A DNA stretch of 47,879 nt, taken from Nitrospirota bacterium (GTDB lineage: Bacteria; Nitrospirota_A; Leptospirillia; Leptospirillales; Leptospirillaceae). Below the pieces are notes generated by a model that worked only from the letters and a program-made list of their open reading frames with translations, did not search any database and was not told the origin of the DNA. Of this stretch, positions 9,017-17,537 are shown piece by piece. The position numbers were made by a program, and so were the translations under genes. The first letter of the stretch is position 1; the number at the start of each line of letters is the position of its first letter. The DNA is taken from NCBI GenBank assembly GCA_021844645.1, contig JAKBTA010000003.1, positions 1 to 47,879 on the forward strand, written 5' to 3'.

Positions 9017-9499
9017 ATGAAAAAAGTAAGTTTCCTGTTTGTTTTTTTCCTCTTGATCGGAGGGTGCAACTGGTTTCTTTCCTTTCCCAAGGAGGGAACA
9101 ATGGCCCCCATCAGCCACAATCCCGTACTCAGGATCGGTGAGAGGTACACGGATCTTTGCACGATGAACGTTCCGGATCACCTGCACCGGGAAAGCGTAA
9201 GCCATGCTCTTTTCCACCATCGTCCGTTTCTGATTTTCTTCGGAGCTCCTGTACACTGCACGCCATGTGTCCATGAAGCCCGGCTCATAGGCGGTTTAAT
9301 GGACCTTTACCGAAGCCGGATGGCCTTCATCCACATTGACGACTATGAAGACTCGGAGCAGCAGACAGTCCATGACTGGCGCGTCCACGGCGAGCCATGG
9401 GTTGCGATCATCAATCAAAAAGGCGTGATTGCAAAAGTTATTCCAGGAGATGCCAGTTACGGATCCCTGAATAAAATCATCCAGCATACCATCAGGTGA
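9017..9499 (+). CDS. Thioredoxin-fold lipoprotein
   Basis: A 160-residue protein beginning MKKVSFLF, with a short hydrophobic segment and lipobox LIGGC, so it is probably anchored in the envelope. The strand FLIFFGAPVHCTPCVHEA carries a CxxC (CTPC) in the position of a thioredoxin active site, and a later PWVAIINQKG fits the cis-Pro-containing strand only loosely. Redox-active envelope proteins of the TlpA/SCO type look similar. SCO proteins also have a CxxxC and a downstream His for copper, and neither is evident here, so a disulfide reductase role is more likely. AAAGGATGG lies six bases before the ATG. Confidence 0.65.
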   Translation: MKKVSFLFVFFLLIGGCNWFLSFPKEGTMAPISHNPVLRIGERYTDLCTMNVPDHLHRESVSHALFHHRPFLIFFGAPVHCTPCVHEARLIGGLMDLYRSRMAFIHIDDYEDSEQQTVHDWRVHGEPWVAIINQKGVIAKVIPGDASYGSLNKIIQHTIR

Positions 9500-9502
9500 C
9501 AC

Positions 9503-9518
9503 CTCTCCTTCAGGAGAG
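9503..9518 (+). terminator. Hairpin after the thioredoxin-like gene
   Basis: Inverted repeat CTCTCC-TTCA-GGAGAG starts three bases after the stop codon, followed by AGATTCATTC with only a weak T-run. It may be a terminator for the plus-strand gene. Confidence 0.4.
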
Positions 9519-9536
9519 AGATTCATTCCTGAAGCG

Positions 9537-9577
9537 CACCCACCACTACGACGGGCTCTCGTGTTTCGTGGTGGGTG
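9537..9577 (-). terminator. Strong hairpin spanning the cca stop codon
   Basis: Ten-base perfect arms (9537-9546 and 9568-9577) enclose a 21-base loop with a further small stem. The structure contains the last codons and stop of the cca gene. There is no T-run on either side, so rho-independent termination is uncertain; it may instead protect the 3' end of the mRNA. Confidence 0.4.
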
Positions 9578-10928
9578 CTGGCATCCTGAGTATTTCCGTC
9601 CTCACCCAATCGATTGCCTCCTTACGGGAAGTAATCCTCCCTTCCCTGGCTTTCTCACCCAGAGACCGGAGAATCTCTCCCACCCGCCTGCCCGGGGGAA
9701 TCCCCAGCTGGATCAAGTCGGCCCCTCTCAGAAAGGGCGTCACCGCCTCCTTTCCGGAAAACAGGGACAGTGATGAGAGAAAGTTCATCCGATCATCGAT
9801 CCGACCGGGGGAATCGACAAGATCATGGCGTGATCCTGCATCGAGAAGGTATCGATAAAGATGTCGCAGGAGGTTTTTCGGATTTCCCCATCCCGAGGAG
9901 TCTTCGATCGGATTCAGGATGATTTCCCTTATAACCGATCCAAATTTTCCAACAAGCCCCAATATGTTCATCGCACGATCAATCTCTTCCGAGCGCAGTT
10001 TCTGCAACATAACCAGATAGAAGAAGATCTCCCCCGGACACCACTCCCTGACGAAATTCCAGCTTGATGCAACAGGTGCAAATGGTTCACCGTCAGAAAA
10101 AGCCCTGACCACCGAAACAGTCTCGCAGAGAGAAGCCTCAAGAGACTCGCTCCAGACAGATCCCGGAAGGAGGGAGTCCATCAACCCCGACAGATAGATG
10201 CGCCTTAGCACATCGACAGGATCCTTCTCAAGAAAACCCCGGAGAAATTCTTTGCGGATGCGCGCACCGGAGAGGAAAAGGATGTTTTTTTCTGAGACAG
10301 CTTCATCAAGAAGAGCCTGCGTTTTGGTCTCCCAGGCAAAAGAAAGTCGGGAAAGAAGCCGAATCCCCCGAAAAATCCTGGTTGGGTCATCCTGAAAAGA
10401 GCGTGCGTGAAGAACACGCAGAAGCCCCGAGCTGATATCGGATCTCCCCCCGAACGGATCAATCAGGCTCCCATGAAGACACCCTGCACCGTCAAGCGGC
10501 CATGCCATGGCATTGATGGAGAAGTCCCGTCGCCCCAGATCTTTTAAACAGGAAGCTGGTGCAACGATGGGGAGCGATCCGGGATGTTGATAAAATTCGC
10601 TTCTTGCCATGGCAATGTCCCAATGCACAGGGCGATCGCCTGATTTCATCCAGAACCTTGCTGTCTTGAATCTTGTCTCGAAAACAGGATCGACATGGCA
10701 TCGGGCCCTGATCAAGCCACTCCATCCCGACACATCCCCTTCAAGACAGAGGTCAATGTCACGAAGATCGGGAGGACCATATCCAAGACAAACGATATCC
10801 CGCACGACACCTCCAACCAAAAAGGCCTTTCCTTCTGGAGGAGCTGGGATCACCTGGAAGATCAGACGGGAAACAGCGGACAGATTTCTGGCAATAAAGT
10901 CTTCCCTTGCATCCCGGAGCCGGTCCAT
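9546..10928 (-). CDS. cca: CCA tRNA nucleotidyltransferase / poly(A) polymerase-family protein
   Basis: A 460-residue class II nucleotidyltransferase. The head motif is FLVGGVVRDIVCLG followed by DIDLCLEGD, giving the two metal-binding aspartates. RRDFSINAMAW and DPFGGRSDI form the next conserved segments, and SFQDDPTRIFRGIRLLSRL contains the nucleotide-binding ExxR-like/RxxR region. The enzyme adds or repairs the 3' CCA of tRNA; poly(A) polymerase I relatives share all these motifs. The tRNA-Thr in this window encodes CCA, so repair is a likely use. The ATG at 10928 is chosen because GGAG lies six bases upstream; the frame extends to a GTG at 11012, but that part borders a transposon remnant. 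It has no co-directional neighbour. Confidence 0.85.
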   Translation of the reverse strand: MDRLRDAREDFIARNLSAVSRLIFQVIPAPPEGKAFLVGGVVRDIVCLGYGPPDLRDIDLCLEGDVSGWSGLIRARCHVDPVFETRFKTARFWMKSGDRPVHWDIAMARSEFYQHPGSLPIVAPASCLKDLGRRDFSINAMAWPLDGAGCLHGSLIDPFGGRSDISSGLLRVLHARSFQDDPTRIFRGIRLLSRLSFAWETKTQALLDEAVSEKNILFLSGARIRKEFLRGFLEKDPVDVLRRIYLSGLMDSLLPGSVWSESLEASLCETVSVVRAFSDGEPFAPVASSWNFVREWCPGEIFFYLVMLQKLRSEEIDRAMNILGLVGKFGSVIREIILNPIEDSSGWGNPKNLLRHLYRYLLDAGSRHDLVDSPGRIDDRMNFLSSLSLFSGKEAVTPFLRGADLIQLGIPPGRRVGEILRSLGEKAREGRITSRKEAIDWVRTEILRMPAPTTKHESPS

Positions 10929-10997
10929 TCTTTTCTCCACAAAAGGTGCCCTGTTTTCTGATAATAATGGAAAGCACGCAACAAAATACCAGTCTTT

Positions 10998-11085
10998 GTG
11001 ACGGCTCACCACGGCTAAAGCATTGGGGTTCCTGGCTCCCTCCCCCGAGACCCCAAGGCTTTAAGGTTCCGATCCTCTACCTTCC
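10998..11085 (-). pseudogene. Remnant of a TnpB 3' end with its terminal hairpin
   Basis: On the minus strand the frame reads EDRNLKALGSRGREPGTPML and stops at 11015. This is the kind of low-complexity tail seen at the C-terminus of IS605-type TnpB. The bases around the stop form GGAACCCCAATGC-TTTA-GC-CGTGG, resembling the GGAA/CCCC...GGGG hairpin that ends TnpB elements and their omega RNA. The body of the transposase is absent. It sits directly upstream of cca. Confidence 0.45.
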
Positions 11086-11385
11086 CAATATGGTATCATC
11101 CAGGACCGCCTCGATGCTGTAAAACCTGTAGGCAACGCCAAAAATCGAGCAAACGCCAAGGGCTTCGAAATCCAACCATGCCTCAAGGCAGAGTCGACAG
11201 GGCCTGGATCAAGCGCTCCCCCAAAAAGATTTCCCCAAAAACCTCCTTACCAGCACAGGAAAAGAATCTCCCGGAAAAATTGAGGATGGAGCAAGGCGGT
11301 CATATTTGATAGAATCGCCGGACACACTGTTCATTTTCATCGAAACGCCTTTGTCGGAATATCGGGCTGGGAGAGAGACCAAAAA
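11086..11385. other. Intergenic DNA upstream of the TPR gene
   Basis: No gene or clear repeat is seen. A weak TTGAGG-17-TATTTG pair about 100 bases before the TPR gene could be its promoter. Confidence 0.35.
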
Positions 11386-13089
11386 ATGATCCAGGAAGCA
11401 TCCGGAAAGAATCAGGACGTAATGAGACAAACCAATATTTTGGTTCATCATGTCGGTGAAATGATCGAGAGGGGTGACCTGGATGGTGCTCGCCTCCTGA
11501 TCGACGAAGCGCTTCTGAAAAATCCGGAATCATCCAGGCTCAAGGCTGAAAAAGGCAAAATACTCGAACTCTCCGGATGCAGCAGCGAGGCAGAAGATCT
11601 TTACTGGAGCTCCTTTGAACCGGCTCATTCCACCTGTCCCGAGTCCTTTCTTTACCTTGCCTCTCTCAAGATGAACGCCGGTGACATTCCAAAATCTCAC
11701 TGGATTCTGGAGAAAGGTCTCGAGCTCTTTCCCTCCAACTATTCGATCCTCCTCGAAGCAGCCATTGTCTCTGCCCTTTTGGGAAAGTGGTGGCTTGCAC
11801 TCGACCGGCTTAACGCTCTTGTCGATCAAGACTCCCCTCCTGTTGAAGCGATCATGGCCTGGGGATCTCTCGTCACAAGGCTTGGCCTCGTTGAGCATTA
11901 CCCGGAGCTCATCTCCCGATACCGATCCATCGCCGACCGGAACCCCTCTGATATCGACAGCCGGATTCTCTACGTCCGGGCTTTGGAGACTGCCGACCAG
12001 AAAAGAAAAGCGTTAAAAGAGATTCGCGCACTCGAAAAGATCTTTCATAAATCTCCGGTTCTCCTCCGCGAGATGGGGCGCGTGCTGATGAACAACAATG
12101 AATATGCCCAGGCAATTGATTCATTCAGGCGCGTTCTCGATCTTGAAGGGGATTCAGCCTCTCTGCGCCATACAATGGCCATGGCTCACAAGCTCAACGG
12201 CAAGCCACTGGCGGCACTTGAGTCCATCGGAAGGGCCGTAGAGCTTGATCCGGAAGACCCAGACCACTCCCTCCTCATGGGACAGATCATTCTCGACATG
12301 GGCGAACTCGACCGCGCAAGCAGCATCATTCACCAGCACCAGCATGCACCGTCCTATCGTAACCTTGGCGATCTTTATCTCCAGAAAAAAAGATGGGAAC
12401 AGGCCATTGAAGCCTATACCCGGGGATTCGAGCTTAGACCGACACCTGAAACAGGAGAGGAAATCCTTCGGCTGATCGAAAAAAAGGGAGGAGATCCATT
12501 TGTTTTCATGGAAGTTCTCGCATGGATGGATCTTTTTTTTCCCAAAAGGGTCCCGTCCAGGTACCGGTCAGAACAATTTCTCAATTCGCTTCTCAAAAAG
12601 AGCGGATCTTCCGGTGACGATGCAGAGTCCATCGCCATCAAGGCATTGGCGACCTACTTTCGGGGAAAAACATCCGAAGCCATCCCCCTGCTGGAAAAGG
12701 TCGTCACCATTGATCCCTTGAGCGAGGTGCTCTTCTGGATCCTGTCGCTCTGCTATGAAATGAATGGAAATATTCCACAGGCCATCGAGTCGGCAAACAA
12801 GGTCTATCACCATTCAAGGGAGCCGGTCACCCTGTTTTATACCCTTGGAAGGCTTCACAAGAAGAAAGGGGCCCCTCTCTCAGAGATTCTGGCCCTAAGA
12901 GAACGATTTATCACCCATCACGGCCCCAAAGCGGGATTTTTCAGAGTCATGACGGAGTTCTACCTTGGACAGGATCAATGGCAGGAAGGAATTGAGTGCC
13001 TGAAAGAAGGCATGGAACGGTCCCAGGAAAACATCTCTCTCTTTCCTGACTACCAGAGGCTTCTTCAGGAAAAAATCCAGCATCGATGA
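11386..13089 (+). CDS. TPR-repeat protein, cytoplasmic
   Basis: A 567-residue protein with no signal peptide or membrane segment. It is built almost wholly of tetratricopeptide repeats; clear units include MGRVLMNNNEYAQAIDSFRR, SLLMGQIILDMGELDRASSI and NLGDLYLQKKRWEQAIEAYT. Ahead of them are more divergent helical pairs from residue about 20. It is probably a scaffold for protein-protein contacts; no enzyme domain is visible and the partner is unknown. GGGAGAGAG lies about eight bases before the ATG. The gene stands alone between cca (opposite strand) and the luxR-type gene (same strand, 245 bases further on). Confidence 0.8.
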   Translation: MIQEASGKNQDVMRQTNILVHHVGEMIERGDLDGARLLIDEALLKNPESSRLKAEKGKILELSGCSSEAEDLYWSSFEPAHSTCPESFLYLASLKMNAGDIPKSHWILEKGLELFPSNYSILLEAAIVSALLGKWWLALDRLNALVDQDSPPVEAIMAWGSLVTRLGLVEHYPELISRYRSIADRNPSDIDSRILYVRALETADQKRKALKEIRALEKIFHKSPVLLREMGRVLMNNNEYAQAIDSFRRVLDLEGDSASLRHTMAMAHKLNGKPLAALESIGRAVELDPEDPDHSLLMGQIILDMGELDRASSIIHQHQHAPSYRNLGDLYLQKKRWEQAIEAYTRGFELRPTPETGEEILRLIEKKGGDPFVFMEVLAWMDLFFPKRVPSRYRSEQFLNSLLKKSGSSGDDAESIAIKALATYFRGKTSEAIPLLEKVVTIDPLSEVLFWILSLCYEMNGNIPQAIESANKVYHHSREPVTLFYTLGRLHKKKGAPLSEILALRERFITHHGPKAGFFRVMTEFYLGQDQWQEGIECLKEGMERSQENISLFPDYQRLLQEKIQHR

Positions 13090-13334
13090 AGGAGCGATTG
13101 ATCACAGCTCCATAGAACACCCGAAAACGGGAACCGCAGCATTTGTCCAAGACCTCCCGGCCTTGAGACTGCGCCCCGTCGGCAGATTCCGATCCGGCCA
13201 ATGCACTTCTCTCCCCCATCTCACCCCACAACGCCTATCCTGCCCGTTTGGACAGTATTTTTCGCACTTTCGCCCATGCTAGCATTTCACCCTGACAGGG
13301 AACAGGAAGCGGTTGTCCTGTCAGCTCATGTCAG

Positions 13335-13604
13335 TTGAATCCCGTCTTGGAGAAAGGAGGGACAAACGAGGAGGGGCAAACTTCAAATCTGACCCTGAGG
13401 GAAAAGGAGGTCCTCAAGCGGATGATTGAAGGCAAAAGCAATTGGGAAATCGCCGGGACTCTGGGAATTTCCGAGCGCACCGTCAAGTTCCACCTAGGCA
13501 ATATCTATTCAAAGCTCGGGGTAAACACGCGCGTCAAGGCCGCAACATTAACAATGGAATTATCAAAAAATGCCCCGGACGGAACCGGTCAACCTGGAGG
13601 GTAA
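13335..13604 (+). CDS. Single-domain LuxR/GerE-type DNA-binding protein
   Basis: An 89-residue protein consisting almost only of a LuxR-type helix-turn-helix: LTLREKEVLKRMIEGKSNWEIAG, ISERTVKFHLGNIYSKLGV and the final helix TRVKAATLTMEL. There is no receiver or autoinducer domain, so it resembles the stand-alone regulator GerE (about 74 residues) or is the survivor of a larger response regulator. No ATG exists in frame; TTG at 13335 is the assigned start, with a second TTG at 13350. The frame is open upstream only to a TGA at 13293. The stop is followed by an IS605 relic. Confidence 0.7.
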   Translation: MNPVLEKGGTNEEGQTSNLTLREKEVLKRMIEGKSNWEIAGTLGISERTVKFHLGNIYSKLGVNTRVKAATLTMELSKNAPDGTGQPGG

Positions 13605-13693
13605 TGGAGCGACCGCCTCCTGCCGGCAACCTCCCGAAAACAGGCGACAAAACAAAAGGACAAGCCAGCACCGGGCTCCCTGTCAAAACGTTT

Positions 13694-13708
13694 CCCGGAT
13701 ACTCCGGG
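13694..13708 (+). terminator. Small hairpin downstream of the luxR-type gene
   Basis: CCCGGA-TAC-TCCGGG, 90 bases after the stop. There is no T-run. It could be a weak terminator or part of the left end of the adjacent mobile element. Confidence 0.3.
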
Positions 13709-13724
13709 TATTACCAGCATTCAA

Positions 13725-13988
13725 GGCAGAATGCCCCTCTCGGGTGATGTTCTTTGCCAAGAGGGGGATGAATGCTTGCTCCTTTATTTTTAAAGAAATA
13801 GATTATTCTGTAAGCATGCTAAGAGCCTATCGGTACCGGCTGGAGCCGGATGAAAAACGGGTCGGGTTTCTTTCCAGACAGTTCGGATATTGCCGCTTCG
13901 TCGACAACTGGGCCTTCGATCTCAAGACGAAAGCGTGGCAAAAGGAACAGGAGGGGCTTTCCATCGTTTAGCGGCGGGAAGATGTCAA
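13725..13988 (+). mobile_element. Internally deleted IS200/IS605-like (tnpB-type) element
   Basis: A left-end-like stretch contains a subterminal hairpin (arms 13734-13740 and 13760-13766, long loop). It is followed by an AT-rich run and the first 51 codons of a tnpB gene. Immediately after the tnpB fragment comes TTTAGCGGCGGGAAGATGTCAA (bases 13967-13988), which looks like the 3' half of a right-end hairpin and a TCAA cleavage end. Both ends seem present while about 1 kb of transposase coding sequence is missing, so this resembles a MITE-like derivative. Its right end overlaps the stop codon of the convergent ppx gene. Element borders are approximate. Confidence 0.6.
13816..13971 (+). pseudogene. 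tnpB: Truncated TnpB (N-terminal 51 residues)
   Basis: The translation MLRAYRYRLEPDEK...LSRQFGYCRFVDNWAFDLKTKAW matches the N-terminal signature of IS605 OrfB/TnpB proteins (M-x-A-Y-x-x-R-x-x-P, FGxxRFVxNWAL). Normal TnpB proteins are about 370-430 residues and carry RuvC and zinc-ribbon domains; all of that is missing here. It cannot be an active nuclease. Confidence 0.8.
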
Positions 13989-14935
13989 TTTAACAGACCT
14001 GCAGTCTTTAAAAGTGCGCCTTCCCTCAACCCTGAGTCTGAAACGATCAAGCCCGCGAGATTCAGTTGCTCCATCAGAACATCAAGGATGATTCCACCTG
14101 CGAGAATAAGATCTTCCCTGCCTTTTTCTATTCCAGGCAGCTTCAGCCTTTCGGCAAGGGAGAGGCGTGAGAGACGGGAGACAAGTTCGCACACACGGGC
14201 TCTCTGAAGACCGTGGCCATGAATTTTACGGGGATCATACAAACGCATCCCCATGGAAAAAGCCATCAGCGTTGTGACCGTTCCGGCGGTACCGACACAG
14301 GTCACACTTGATGTCAGAAATGGAAGAAGTTTTGAGATCACCCCGTCAAAGGCTTTTCTAACTTCTGCCCTGGCATTGGCCAGCTCCTGCTCTTGTGGCG
14401 GATCAGAACGGATCATCCGCTCGGAGAGGGTTACAACACCAACCTCCACGGAATAAGCCCTGAGACTTTCAGTAAGAGTCTCCCCATAAATGAGTTCCGT
14501 CGAACCTCCTCCAATATCGATGACCAGATAGGGTGGGGTCAGATCGAAGAGATTTCCCAATGCGCCGTGGTAAGTCCAGACAGCTTCTGTTTCACCTCCG
14601 ATCACTTCGAGAGGAATCCCCGTCGCATCAAGCACCCTTTTCAAGACATCGGCCTGATTTCTGGCCTGCCGAACGGCTGATGTCCCGATCAGACGAATGA
14701 TGTCGGGACGGAAAGAGGCTGCCGTCGTCACAAACTTGCCGATCAGATCAACGGTTCGCGCAAGGGGAGCCTCCCCGATAACACCTGTTTCATGAAGCCC
14801 CTCCCCAAGTCGGGTAATTTTTCCATCCGTAAGGATCACACTGGAAATGCGTTGACTGGAAACATCTGCAACAATCATTCTTACTGAATTGGTTCCGACA
14901 TCAACCAGACAGACACGACGAACGGGTGCGCTCAC
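13985..14935 (-). CDS. ppx: Ppx/GppA exopolyphosphatase / guanosine pentaphosphatase family
   Basis: A 316-residue protein of the short Ppx/GppA type (lacking the HD-like C-terminal domains of the E. coli enzyme). The phosphate-1 motif is VDVGTNSVRMIVAD, the phosphate-2 motif is YLVIDIGGGSTELIYG, and the adenosine-side motif is GTAGTVTTLMA: the ASKHA sugar-kinase fold. It removes terminal phosphate from polyphosphate or converts pppGpp to ppGpp; the two activities cannot be separated by sequence. The GTG start overlaps the stop of the upstream gene by four bases, implying translational coupling in the recG operon. Its stop codon lies inside the right end of the IS605 relic, so its original 3' context may have been altered. 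Confidence 0.85.
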   Translation of the reverse strand: MSAPVRRVCLVDVGTNSVRMIVADVSSQRISSVILTDGKITRLGEGLHETGVIGEAPLARTVDLIGKFVTTAASFRPDIIRLIGTSAVRQARNQADVLKRVLDATGIPLEVIGGETEAVWTYHGALGNLFDLTPPYLVIDIGGGSTELIYGETLTESLRAYSVEVGVVTLSERMIRSDPPQEQELANARAEVRKAFDGVISKLLPFLTSSVTCVGTAGTVTTLMAFSMGMRLYDPRKIHGHGLQRARVCELVSRLSRLSLAERLKLPGIEKGREDLILAGGIILDVLMEQLNLAGLIVSDSGLREGALLKTAGLLN

Positions 14936-15336
14936 TCCTTTGCCCCTCCTGATTGATTTCCGATAGCTGAAGAAACTTCCTCCAAGGATTTTTTAGTCTT
15001 GCTCAAATCGCTTCTCCCTCCAATCCTGAGCAGCCGGCTTCGCTCTTCCATAAATCGTAAAACGCGCCCCCTCAGGAGATCCCACTCAACCATCTCTCCC
15101 TCATCAAGAAACGCAAGATCTTTTCGCTGATGGACAAAGTCACCGAGTTCATGAATTGCCGCATCGAGACTCTTTTCATTTTGTCTGATGGCAATTGCTG
15201 TACGAAGAATTTCCGGAAAATGGAAAATCTGAAACAACCCGATCTGGCTCCATCGTCTGGAAAGCCCCAATCCCCGCAGAAAGTCTTCCTTTCTGGAAGA
15301 GGTCGGGGAACCCATTCTCACCGAATTCCGATCCAT
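14932..15336 (-). CDS. Small alpha-helical protein between recG and ppx, unknown
   Basis: A 134-residue soluble protein, rich in charged residues, with predicted helices (LDAAIHELGDFVHQRKDLAF, LRFMEERSRLL). I recognise no family. The start at 15336 has GGAG seven bases upstream, inside the recG coding sequence, so it overlaps recG by 19 bases and ppx by four. This tight packing supports it being a real gene. A second ATG at 15315 would remove the recG overlap but has only a poor SD. Confidence 0.6.
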   Translation of the reverse strand: MDRNSVRMGSPTSSRKEDFLRGLGLSRRWSQIGLFQIFHFPEILRTAIAIRQNEKSLDAAIHELGDFVHQRKDLAFLDEGEMVEWDLLRGRVLRFMEERSRLLRIGGRSDLSKTKKSLEEVSSAIGNQSGGAKE

Positions 15337-17450
15337 TCCTCAACTCCTGTATAACGCGATCGAATAAAGTCTGTAACCGTTGTCCATTCCCAAACCCACC
15401 GCTGATGATCCATTGCCTGACGCTCACTCGCTGAAAAAAATTCATTGACATCAAGACGAACGGATTTCAGCACATCAAAATCTCTCAGAAGATCTGCACA
15501 GATAAAAGCCGGTGCTCCGGACTGGCGAGTGCCCAGGAATTCTCCCGGGCCTCTCGATCGAAGATCCTCTTCTGCCACAAAAAAACCATCGTCCGATTCT
15601 TCAAGAATCCGAAGTCTGGCAATGGCCTCCTCACTGGCAGACTCTCCAGGCAAAAGATAAAAGAAGCCGGGCACCGCCCCACGGCCAACCCTCCCCCGAA
15701 GCTGGTGCAACTGTGCAAGACCAAAACGCTCCGGACTTTCAACAACCATCACCGCAGCATTCGGAATATCGACACCCACCTCGATAACCGTTGTGGAAAC
15801 CAGCATGAGGATATCTCCCGAGCGAAAGCGGGCCATGATTTCCTCTCGGCGCTCGGCAGGGGTCCGCCCCGTGAGGAGAGCCACCTCGACAGAGGAAAAG
15901 TGGGACGACAGAAATTCCCAGCGTGTGGTTGCATCCTTTGCATCGATCGCCTCGGATTCCTCGATCAGGGGACACACAACAAACACCTGCTCTCTCCTCT
16001 CAAGAAAGGGACGGACGGTTCCGTCCCAGAAGTCGATGGTCGGAGAGGCGATCGACGTCTTGACAGCAAGTCTTCCCGGTGGCTTTTCGTCGAGAACCGA
16101 GAGGTCCATATCACCGTAATAAGACAGGGCAAGAGATCGGGGAATCGGTGTTGCCGTCATCAAAAGGGTATCCGGCTGTGCTCCTTTCCCGGCTAAAGTC
16201 CGCCTTTGATCCACACCAAAACGATGTTGCTCATCAATGACCACCAGACCGAGACAAGAGAAGTTGAGGCTATCCTGTATCAGTGCCTGAGTCCCGATGA
16301 TCATGGAGATTTCCCCGGAATGGACACATGAAACGATTCTTTTGCGATCACTCCCCTTGACACTATTGGTTAAAAGAGCGGGAGTCAAACCCATGGGGGA
16401 AAAAAATCGGGTCAATGTCTTTTCATGTTGCTTTGCCAGAATTTCGGTCGGGGCCATCAATGCACACTGAAAACCTGACTTGACCGCCAGGTAGAGAGCC
16501 CAGGCTGCAATAGCCGTCTTTCCGGAACCAACGTCACCCAGAAGAAGACGATTCATCGGATAATCTTTCTCGAGGTCACACGTAACTTCTGCCATGACCC
16601 GTTTCTGGGCATTGGTCAATTCAAAAGGCAAGAGGGAGGAAAAAACAGAGAAATCTTCCGGAGAGATCTGGTACCGACCGGATCTGCCCTGCGTTTGAAT
16701 ATCGGCTCTCTTCTGAAACATCAAAAATTCCAGTAAAAAAAATTCTTCATAGATGAGACGTTTTCTTGGCAGGTAAGAGGGCTCGAGAAAGGACTCGACC
16801 GAACCACCAGCAGGAATCTCTCCCGGAAAATGAAGGCCTACAATCATTTTGATCCAGGAATTAAATCCATACTTTTGCCGAATGCTTTCCGGCAAAGGGT
16901 CAAAGTCACTTCCCCACAACGAGAGAAGTGTTTCCCCAAGGAGTTTCCGAAAGAAAGAGGAGGTCAAACCCAAGGACTCCCGATAAACGGGCACGATCCT
17001 GTTGACATGAAAACTTTTTCGACCTTTTTTCCCTGGATCAACCTTTTCAAAAACAGGACTTTTGACAACAATCGCCCGGTCAAACTCCGAATATTCGATT
17101 CGACCAAAAAAGAAAGCGTGAGATCCTTCGGATAGAGCTTTAAGAATGTACTCCTGTCCAAACCAGACCGCCTTGACTGAACCGGACCCATCCGAAAGGA
17201 CTGCCTCAATGATGGGCACCTTGAGCTTCCGTATCTCCTTTTTTCTGATGGAGCTCACCGTTGCCAGGAATCCCTGGGACTCTCCCTCTTTCAGGTTTGA
17301 AACCGAAGGAACACCTCTTCGGTCTTCGTAGCGAAACGGAAGGGTATAGAGAAGGTCCAGAACCGTCCGTATACCAAGCTTTGAAAGTCTTTCTCCACGC
17401 CGGGGGCCCACATCAGGAAGGGATGAAACGGGGGTTGCAGGGGTCAACAC
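15318..17450 (-). CDS. recG: ATP-dependent DNA helicase RecG
   Basis: A 710-residue protein, the normal RecG length. An N-terminal wedge/OB domain (about 1-250) is followed by two helicase lobes. Walker A is LLGDVGSGKTAIAAWAL and motif II is VIDEQHRFGVDQRR. Motif III is TLLMTATPIPRSLALS, and motif VI is QLHQLRGRVGRG. RecG remodels stalled replication forks and Holliday junctions. The start is a GTG with GGGGA about seven bases upstream. It is 87 bases downstream of the GGDEF gene and overlaps the small gene after it. Confidence 0.95.
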   Translation of the reverse strand: MLTPATPVSSLPDVGPRRGERLSKLGIRTVLDLLYTLPFRYEDRRGVPSVSNLKEGESQGFLATVSSIRKKEIRKLKVPIIEAVLSDGSGSVKAVWFGQEYILKALSEGSHAFFFGRIEYSEFDRAIVVKSPVFEKVDPGKKGRKSFHVNRIVPVYRESLGLTSSFFRKLLGETLLSLWGSDFDPLPESIRQKYGFNSWIKMIVGLHFPGEIPAGGSVESFLEPSYLPRKRLIYEEFFLLEFLMFQKRADIQTQGRSGRYQISPEDFSVFSSLLPFELTNAQKRVMAEVTCDLEKDYPMNRLLLGDVGSGKTAIAAWALYLAVKSGFQCALMAPTEILAKQHEKTLTRFFSPMGLTPALLTNSVKGSDRKRIVSCVHSGEISMIIGTQALIQDSLNFSCLGLVVIDEQHRFGVDQRRTLAGKGAQPDTLLMTATPIPRSLALSYYGDMDLSVLDEKPPGRLAVKTSIASPTIDFWDGTVRPFLERREQVFVVCPLIEESEAIDAKDATTRWEFLSSHFSSVEVALLTGRTPAERREEIMARFRSGDILMLVSTTVIEVGVDIPNAAVMVVESPERFGLAQLHQLRGRVGRGAVPGFFYLLPGESASEEAIARLRILEESDDGFFVAEEDLRSRGPGEFLGTRQSGAPAFICADLLRDFDVLKSVRLDVNEFFSASERQAMDHQRWVWEWTTVTDFIRSRYTGVEEWIGIR

Positions 17451-17537
17451 CAGTAATCCCCGACCGATGGATCCGGAGCACAGGAAAGAGGAGAAAAAAA
17501 GTATCGACTCAAGAACATCCGGTCATCGCTCCGTTCT

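Noticed and set aside
8798..9274. 158-codon minus-strand frame across the RND-thioredoxin gap
   Set aside because: It runs antisense to the signal peptide and active-site region of a clear lipoprotein gene and has no recognisable features.
10929..11012. N-terminal extension of cca from a GTG at 11012
   Set aside because: The ATG at 10928 has a proper SD and gives the normal N-terminus; the extension abuts the TnpB-like remnant.
12947..13231. 94-codon minus frame downstream of the TPR gene, considered as a further transposase remnant
   Set aside because: No TnpB or other transposase signature could be found in it, and it overlaps the TPR coding region.
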